The position numbers and the translations under genes were made by a program. The notes under the pieces are model-generated. The model did no database searches. It was not told the origin of the DNA and worked only from the letters and a program-made list of their open reading frames with translations. From Chitinophagaceae bacterium (GTDB lineage: Bacteria > Bacteroidota > Bacteroidia > Chitinophagales > Chitinophagaceae), in the NCBI GenBank assembly GCA_947378615.1, contig CANCKV010000097.1:1-8968 (forward strand): a stretch of DNA of 8,968 bases. The letters are read 5' to 3'. The stretch's first letter is position 1; every line of letters starts with the position of its first letter. This document shows, in pieces, positions 4,036 to 8,968 of the stretch.

Positions 4036-6774
4036 ATGCACCAAGCGTATAAGTTTCTTTTTTTAGCTTTCATAACAACGTTTTTTTCTTTTACAGTTAA
4101 ATGTCAGGAGAATAATTCTGACACAAGTATTACTTCAATAGATGCCGATTTAGTAAATATTTTTACTCAGAAGGTTCCCAAAAAGTATAAGATAGCCTCT
4201 ATTAAAGTGGTCGGTAATAAATTTTTCGACGAAAATTTACTCATTTCAGTTTCTACATTAAATATTGGGGATGAAGTAACAATTCCTGGAGGTGATAATT
4301 TTTCGAAAGCCATTAATAAGCTTTGGGCACAAAATTATTTTAATAATATTGAAATTTATATTACTAAACTAGAAGGTAAAAACATCAATATCGAAATTTC
4401 AGTAACAGAAAGACCTCGATTAGCAAAATATAATTTTATAGGTATTAAAAAAGGAGAGGCCGACGATTTGAGAGCTAAAACAGGATTAGTGATTGGCAGG
4501 GTAGTAACCGAAAATATGAAACGTACCGCTCTTGAAGCAATCAATAAATATTATAGTGAAAAAGGATTTCAGGATTCAAAAACTGAGGTGGAAGAAAAAA
4601 AAGATAATAGTCTTCAAAATTCTTTGCAAATAAATTTTATCGTTGATAAAGGAGTTAAAACAAGAATCAACAATATCAATTTTGCAGGCAATACAATAGA
4701 TCAATATAAATTAAAATCAAAACTCAAAGATACTAAGGAACAATCTAGATTGACTTTATATCCTCCCGATAATAAAGGTGGATTTATAACTCCTAAACCA
4801 TATAATTTTCAAGATTATTTAGCCGATAAAGGTTTCTTAACCTACTCTCTTACAAAAAAGGTATTAGATCCTTATGTAAGAATCAAATTCTTTACTTCTG
4901 CCAAGTTTAATGAAAAGAAATATGCTGACGACAAAGAAAAATTAATTGATTATTACAATAGCTTAGGATATAGGGATGCCGCAATTGAAAAGGATAAAGT
5001 ATTTAAAAATTCAAAAGGATCTTTGAATATAGATATTCAAGTAAAAGAAGGACACAAATACTATTTTGGTAATATAACATGGCGTGGAAATACAAAGTAT
5101 AATGATTCTCTTTTGACAGCTATTCTAGGTATTCAAAAGGGCGATATATACAACTTAGAAGTATTAAATAAAAAACTAGGTAAGGGTGCACCCGAAGGAA
5201 CCGATGTTAGTACACTCTATCAAGATGATGGTTATTTATTCTTTAGAACAGATCCAGTAGAGGTTGCAGTTTATAACGATACAATAGACTACGAGATTAG
5301 AATTGTGGAAGGGCCACAAGCCACTATCAAAAATATTCGGATTACAGGGAACGAAAAAACAAAGGAATATGTTGTTAGAAGAGAAATAAGAACTATTCCA
5401 GGAGATAAATTTAGCAAGTCTAATTTGATTCGTTCACAAAGGGAAATTGCACAATTAAACTATTTTAACCCTGAAAAGATTGGCATTAATCCTATTCCAA
5501 ACCCCGATGATGGAACAGTTGATATTAATTATTCAGTGGAAGAAAAATCAAGTGATCAACTTGAATTAAGTGCAGGATGGGGTGGTAATATTGGTTTGAC
5601 AGGTACCTTAGGCGTAACATTCAATAACTTTTCTCTAAATAATATTTGGCACAAAAAGGCATGGGATCCATTACCGATGGGTGATGGTCAAAAGCTAAGT
5701 TTGAGGGTACAAAGTAATGGTAAGGCATTTAGGTCTTATAACTTTTCATTCACAGAACCTTGGTTAGGTGGTAAAAAAAGAAATACCCTTACCTTTTCTA
5801 TTTATGATACCAAATATGCAAACGCATACGATCCTACTACAGGTACTTATACAAGCAGTGCTGCAAATTCATCTTATATCAGAACGACTGGTTTAGGAAT
5901 TAATTTAGGAAAGCAATTGACGTGGCCTGATGATTATTTTTCATTGTCAACAGGTATCAACTTTGCTAGATACAAACTAGTCAACTATTACATCGATCGA
6001 GTAAACCTTCCTGGTTTTAATAATGGATTTTCACATAATCTGAATTTAAAATTTGCTGTTCAAAGAAACTCAATTAACCAACCTACTTTCCCAAGTAGTG
6101 GTTCAAACTTATTGATGAGTTTAGCTTTGACACCTCCTTATTCATTGATTTGGCCTGAATTGGTCAAAGAATCAAATCCATATAAATGGATTGAATATTA
6201 CAAGTGGCGTTTTACGGGTGAGTGGTATGTACCACTTACAAGACCTACAGGAGAGGACAGAAATCAATCTTTAGTATTAAAGGCTGCGGCAAAATATGGT
6301 TTCTTGGGTAGATATAATAAGGCCTTAAATATTTCACCTTTTGAACGTTTTCAGGTGGGAGATGCTGGTTTAGCCAATCAATTTGCCCTTTTAGGATATG
6401 ATATCATTGCTCAAAGAGGTTATCCTGTATATCAATCCTCTAATCCAACTGTCAATCCAGAACAAACAGGAGCAAGTGAGTACTTTACTCTATTCAATAA
6501 ATATACTTTAGAACTTAGATACCCATTAAGTTTGAATGCAAGTAGCACAATTTATGCCCTTACATTTTTTGAAGCAGCAAATGGATGGTATAATGTACAG
6601 GATTACAATCCATTTCAATTGCGCCGTTCGGTGGGTGTTGGTATGCGTTTCTTCCTTCCTATGTTTGGTTTACTAGGTTTTGATTATGGTATAGGTTTGG
6701 ATCGTATGACATCGGGTGTTAGTTTGAAAGATGCAGCAAGATTTACCTTTATGCTTGGCTATGAACCAGAATAA
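4036..6774 (+). CDS. bamA: Outer membrane protein assembly factor BamA (Omp85 family)
   Basis: BamA is the core of the machine that folds and inserts β-barrel proteins into the outer membrane. From ATG 4036 the product is 912 aa, longer than the E. coli protein (about 810). A signal peptide spans about 1–23 (hydrophobic LFLAFITTFFSF). Five POTRA-like repeats follow at roughly 52–126, 129–207, 209–341, 343–427 and 429–505, each with an IxxIxxxGN-type strand and a hydrophobic end strand. The third is enlarged by a Pro/Tyr-rich insertion at about 232–285. The rest is the 16-strand barrel, with the conserved Omp85 Arg-Gly-aromatic motif at 794–796 (AQRGYP). The end ARFTFMLGYEPE does not finish on Phe. 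The frame extends to TTG 3970, close behind the promoter; I prefer the ATG because the signal peptide then begins normally, but this is not settled. Two ompH genes follow. Confidence 0.95.
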   Translation: MHQAYKFLFLAFITTFFSFTVKCQENNSDTSITSIDADLVNIFTQKVPKKYKIASIKVVGNKFFDENLLISVSTLNIGDEVTIPGGDNFSKAINKLWAQNYFNNIEIYITKLEGKNINIEISVTERPRLAKYNFIGIKKGEADDLRAKTGLVIGRVVTENMKRTALEAINKYYSEKGFQDSKTEVEEKKDNSLQNSLQINFIVDKGVKTRINNINFAGNTIDQYKLKSKLKDTKEQSRLTLYPPDNKGGFITPKPYNFQDYLADKGFLTYSLTKKVLDPYVRIKFFTSAKFNEKKYADDKEKLIDYYNSLGYRDAAIEKDKVFKNSKGSLNIDIQVKEGHKYYFGNITWRGNTKYNDSLLTAILGIQKGDIYNLEVLNKKLGKGAPEGTDVSTLYQDDGYLFFRTDPVEVAVYNDTIDYEIRIVEGPQATIKNIRITGNEKTKEYVVRREIRTIPGDKFSKSNLIRSQREIAQLNYFNPEKIGINPIPNPDDGTVDINYSVEEKSSDQLELSAGWGGNIGLTGTLGVTFNNFSLNNIWHKKAWDPLPMGDGQKLSLRVQSNGKAFRSYNFSFTEPWLGGKKRNTLTFSIYDTKYANAYDPTTGTYTSSAANSSYIRTTGLGINLGKQLTWPDDYFSLSTGINFARYKLVNYYIDRVNLPGFNNGFSHNLNLKFAVQRNSINQPTFPSSGSNLLMSLALTPPYSLIWPELVKESNPYKWIEYYKWRFTGEWYVPLTRPTGEDRNQSLVLKAAAKYGFLGRYNKALNISPFERFQVGDAGLANQFALLGYDIIAQRGYPVYQSSNPTVNPEQTGASEYFTLFNKYTLELRYPLSLNASSTIYALTFFEAANGWYNVQDYNPFQLRRSVGVGMRFFLPMFGLLGFDYGIGLDRMTSGVSLKDAARFTFMLGYEPE

Positions 6775-6838
6775 AGAAACTTGGATAGAATTATACAAGA
6801 ATACAAGTTGTTTTTGTCAATATTTCAAAATATAAATA

Positions 6839-7360
6839 ATGACTAGATTTATTTTTATTGTTCTATTATTTTCTACTGTATCAATCAATGCTACAGCACA
6901 GAGATATGCCATCATTGATACAAAATATATTTTGAGTAAAATTCCAGATTACAAGGATGCTGACTTGAAAATAAAATATGTGAGTGAACAATGGCAGCGA
7001 GATATAGATAATAAACAAGCTGGACTCGATAAGATGTATAAGGATTTTGATGCAGAACAATTTATGCTGTCAGATGATTTGAAAAAGAAAAGACAAACCG
7101 AACTCTTAAACAAAGAAAAAGAGGTAAGAGATTTACAGAAAAAAAGGTTTGGTTATGAAGGTGACCTTTTTAAAGAGCGGGCGAGAATCGTAAAACCAAT
7201 TCAGGATAAAGTATATAATGCCATTCAAAAAATTGCTGTAGCAAGAAGCTATGATTTTATTCTTGATAAAAGTGAAGGCATTACTGTTATATTTGCTGAC
7301 CCTAAATTGGATAAAAGTGATGATATACTTAGAGAATTAGGTATAACTATTACAAAATAA
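6839..7360 (+). CDS. OmpH/Skp-family periplasmic chaperone, first copy
   Basis: A 173-aa exported protein with a signal peptide at 1–20 (FIFIVLLFSTVSINATA, before Q21) and an OmpH domain over the rest. YAIIDTKYILSKIPDY (23–38) is the first strand and start of the long helix. The region from about 40 to 115 is charged and coiled-coil-like (KKKRQTELLNKEKEV). The closing segment (YDFILDKSEGITVIFADP) forms the body sheet. Family members are trimeric jellyfish-like chaperones that hold unfolded barrel proteins in the periplasm for BamA. It begins 64 bp after bamA with no convincing terminator between, so co-transcription is likely. The ATG is the only start that gives a proper signal peptide. Confidence 0.9.
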   Translation: MTRFIFIVLLFSTVSINATAQRYAIIDTKYILSKIPDYKDADLKIKYVSEQWQRDIDNKQAGLDKMYKDFDAEQFMLSDDLKKKRQTELLNKEKEVRDLQKKRFGYEGDLFKERARIVKPIQDKVYNAIQKIAVARSYDFILDKSEGITVIFADPKLDKSDDILRELGITITK

Positions 7361-7404
7361 GGAGTTTGAGAACTCAATTAATAAACAAAAATAAATAAAA
7401 GTAA

Positions 7405-8028
7405 ATGAAAAAAAGTTTAGTAGGATGTTTGGTATTAGCAGCAAGTATTTTGTTTAATACCAATACTAAAGCACAAATGAAAATTGGAACCTTTGATGAG
7501 CAAAGCGTATTAGGATTGATGCCCGGAATACAAAAAGTTGATACCATTTTACAACGTTATGTTGCAGATTCATTAAAACCAGAATATGATTATGAATTAA
7601 GCGAAGTAATGCGTTTAGATAGTACCTTCAAAAAAGATTCTGCAACCATGCAGCCTGGAACACGTGGAATCATGCAAAAAGAAATTAATCAGCATAAATA
7701 TAAAATTGTCAATTGGCAACAATACCAAAACCAAATCTTAGAGCGTAAGCAAGAAGAATTGCTATATCCTTTCAAACAAAAGGTATATGCTTCTCTAGAA
7801 AAAGTAATTAAGGAACAAAAATATACGCATGTTTTCAAGAGTGATGTTCTTTTGTTTGCTCCACCGAGTGATAATCTAGTCATTAAAGTAGCTTTGGATT
7901 TGAAACTTAAGTTCCCTAAGGATATTGAAGATCAACTTCGTGCTGAAGGATTGTTAGATAGTAGTCCTGCAAATAATACTACAAAGCCCGCAGTTAGACC
8001 TGCAGTTAAACCTGCAAACAAGAATTAA
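7405..8028 (+). CDS. OmpH/Skp-family periplasmic chaperone, second copy
   Basis: A 207-aa paralogue of the preceding gene, starting 44 bp after it. The signal peptide is 1–23 (ending NTKA, before Q24). MKIGTFDEQSVLGLMPG (25–41) matches the OmpH start. A helical middle with many Lys, Gln and Glu follows, then YTHVFKSDVLLFAPPSDN near the end of the domain. Unlike the first copy it has a C-terminal tail of about 20 residues, low in complexity, with KPAV/RPAV/KPAN repeats. The two copies are strongly diverged in sequence, suggesting an old duplication with separate client or assembly roles. It is the last gene before the terminator at 8063–8100. Confidence 0.88.
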   Translation: MKKSLVGCLVLAASILFNTNTKAQMKIGTFDEQSVLGLMPGIQKVDTILQRYVADSLKPEYDYELSEVMRLDSTFKKDSATMQPGTRGIMQKEINQHKYKIVNWQQYQNQILERKQEELLYPFKQKVYASLEKVIKEQKYTHVFKSDVLLFAPPSDNLVIKVALDLKLKFPKDIEDQLRAEGLLDSSPANNTTKPAVRPAVKPANKN

Positions 8029-8062
8029 TTAAAATAGAATTTTCAAAAAAAGGCTAAATAAT

Positions 8063-8100
8063 AAAAGGCTGTACAATATTGTATAGCCTTTTGTTGTTTT
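8063..8100 (+). terminator. Rho-independent terminator of the bamA–ompH–ompH unit
   Basis: AAAAGGCT (8063–8070) pairs perfectly with AGCCTTTT (8085–8092). The stem continues inward through a G·T pair and TACAA/TTGTA to a tiny loop, about 13 bp in all. A T-rich tract (TTGTTGTTTTT) follows. It begins 34 bp after the stop of the second ompH gene. It is nearly symmetric and could also act on minus-strand transcription from the insertion sequence. Confidence 0.8.
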
Positions 8101-8140
8101 TAGATACAGCTCTTTCTTTGCCATAAAGCGAAAAAGACTT

Positions 8141-8968
8141 ACTTAACGTGAGTTTTGGATGTTTTTTAAATAAATATTGACGGCAATCGCTCTAGATAAG
8201 TATAAGCACATAAGCCAGCAAAAACATTCAGTACTGCATTTATTGGGTTTCTATGTCTAGTATGTTCAATATTGCATACCGTTTTCAGAATATCATTTAC
8301 AGCTTCAATCATACCTCTTTTCTTAAGCAAAAGTTTATGACCAATAGGCATCAATCTGTTTTTCATATTGTTTTTGATGCCTGTAACTAGTTGAAGTCCA
8401 CCTGCAAAGAGTTTTTCGAATGCCTTTTGATTAATGAACCCCTTGTCTGCAAAAGCCAATCCATGTAATCCATTAAAAAGGTTCATCATTGTCTTAATAT
8501 TATTGTCTGCATTATTGCCTTTTGTGAACATGAACCTGACAATTTCACCAAAGGCATTGACCACTAAAAATAACTTGAATCCGAAAAACCATCCAGTTGA
8601 AGACTTTCCTCGTTCTGCACTATTGGCAAACACCTTGTGATTATTGATACGCCTGTTGTTACAAACCTTGAGAGTGGTAGAATCGGCATAATACAAACCA
8701 CAAAGAGCCCCAATTCTACAACATTGCACATAAAGTACCATTAGGGGTAACAATCTAGGCTTCAGTTGTACAAACCTAGTGTAGCTTGGTGCTTTTGGGA
8801 AATATTCCCTCATACATCCATTTTCTACTAGGTCTTTATAGTAATATTCAAAGCATTTATATCCACTAAGATGATACAAAATTTCAATGGTCATCATCTC
8901 AGAATGGCTCAGACTAGGCTTATTGACTGCGTGAGGACTACCCGAACCAATAAGGCTATTAGAAAAAA
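8141..8968 (-). mobile_element. IS982-family insertion sequence, right part outside window
   Basis: The element carries an IS982-type transposase on the minus strand. Its 3' end probably lies near 8141, where ACTTAACGTGAGTTTTGGAT begins just outside the transposase stop; this is a plausible terminal inverted repeat. The partner repeat and any target duplication would be beyond the right edge, so the boundary is an estimate. It sits about 40 bp after the terminator of the bamA–ompH unit, a position that spares the envelope genes. Confidence 0.7.
8166..8968 (-). CDS. IS982-family transposase, 5' end outside window
   Basis: A DDE transposase that cuts and rejoins IS ends. The frame is open from the window edge to a TAA at 8166–8168, giving 266 visible residues. 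An ATG at 8897 is internal: the 23 residues before it (ending NKPSLSHSE) continue the conserved N-terminal region leading into MMTIEILYHLSGY. Numbering from that ATG, the catalytic triad is Asp72 (YYADST), Asp151 (FADKGF) and Glu198 (KKRGMIEAVNDILK). The STGWFFGFKLFLVVN block (100–114) and the IEHTRHRNPINA block (210–221) are typical of IS982. IS982 transposases are usually about 290–300 aa, so only some 30 residues are probably missing. No internal stop or frameshift is seen, so the copy may be active. Confidence 0.9.
   Translation of the reverse strand, partial: FSNSLIGSGSPHAVNKPSLSHSEMMTIEILYHLSGYKCFEYYYKDLVENGCMREYFPKAPSYTRFVQLKPRLLPLMVLYVQCCRIGALCGLYYADSTTLKVCNNRRINNHKVFANSAERGKSSTGWFFGFKLFLVVNAFGEIVRFMFTKGNNADNNIKTMMNLFNGLHGLAFADKGFINQKAFEKLFAGGLQLVTGIKNNMKNRLMPIGHKLLLKKRGMIEAVNDILKTVCNIEHTRHRNPINAVLNVFAGLCAYTYLERLPSIFI

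Noticed and set aside
4164..4173. Lipoprotein cleavage site at the end of the BamA signal peptide (TVKC)
   Set aside because: Lys precedes the Cys, which does not fit the lipobox; an ordinary signal peptide is more likely.
6778..6816. Hairpin AACTTG/CAAGTT after bamA as terminator, and TGTTTTTG as a separate ompH promoter
   Set aside because: Six-pair stem with a 20-nt loop is too weak. The promoter match lacks a TTG at suitable spacing. Co-transcription with bamA is simpler.
8434..8640. Plus-strand frame inside the transposase
   Set aside because: Antisense shadow of the conserved DDE region.

Overview
The window looks like chromosomal DNA of a low-GC Bacteroidota bacterium, most likely of the Chitinophagaceae/Sphingobacteriia type. 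Four observations point there: the gene order uppS–bamA–ompH–ompH; a BamA with an enlarged third POTRA segment; promoter elements of the TAnnTTTG class with no Shine-Dalgarno sites; and intergenic DNA full of short degenerate repeats. The genus cannot be fixed from sequence reading alone.

Left part (1–503): the last 32 codons of an unidentified gene, a rho-independent terminator, then about 300 bp without a convincing gene that holds degenerate repeats and the fabD promoter. fabD (504–1397) encodes malonyl-CoA:ACP transacylase of fatty acid synthesis, with all catalytic residues present. Middle (1398–3122): an accessory-like stretch rich in repeats. It has a 7-bp-periodic tandem array, a roughly 120-bp nested palindrome resembling a MITE or REP element, a small SET-domain protein with a eukaryotic-style post-SET zinc motif (1787–2293), further degenerate repeats, and a 78-residue minus-strand exported/membrane protein with a CxxC pair.

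Right part (3123–8028): a cell-envelope cluster. uppS makes the C55 lipid carrier for peptidoglycan and other wall polymers. bamA inserts outer-membrane β-barrels. Two different OmpH/Skp-like periplasmic chaperones probably escort barrel precursors to BamA. bamA and the two ompH genes look like one transcription unit ending at a strong hairpin terminator (8063–8100). Directly beyond it is an IS982-family insertion sequence on the minus strand; its transposase frame stays open to the right edge, so its N-terminus and outer end lie outside the window.

Most of the window is housekeeping DNA. The parts most worth a second look are the orphan SET-domain protein, the nested palindrome and heptad repeats around fabD, the small Cys-pair membrane protein, and a shared TAnnTTTGCC-like element upstream of five genes that also helps choose between start codons. 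I see no clear evidence of a complete undescribed multi-gene system.
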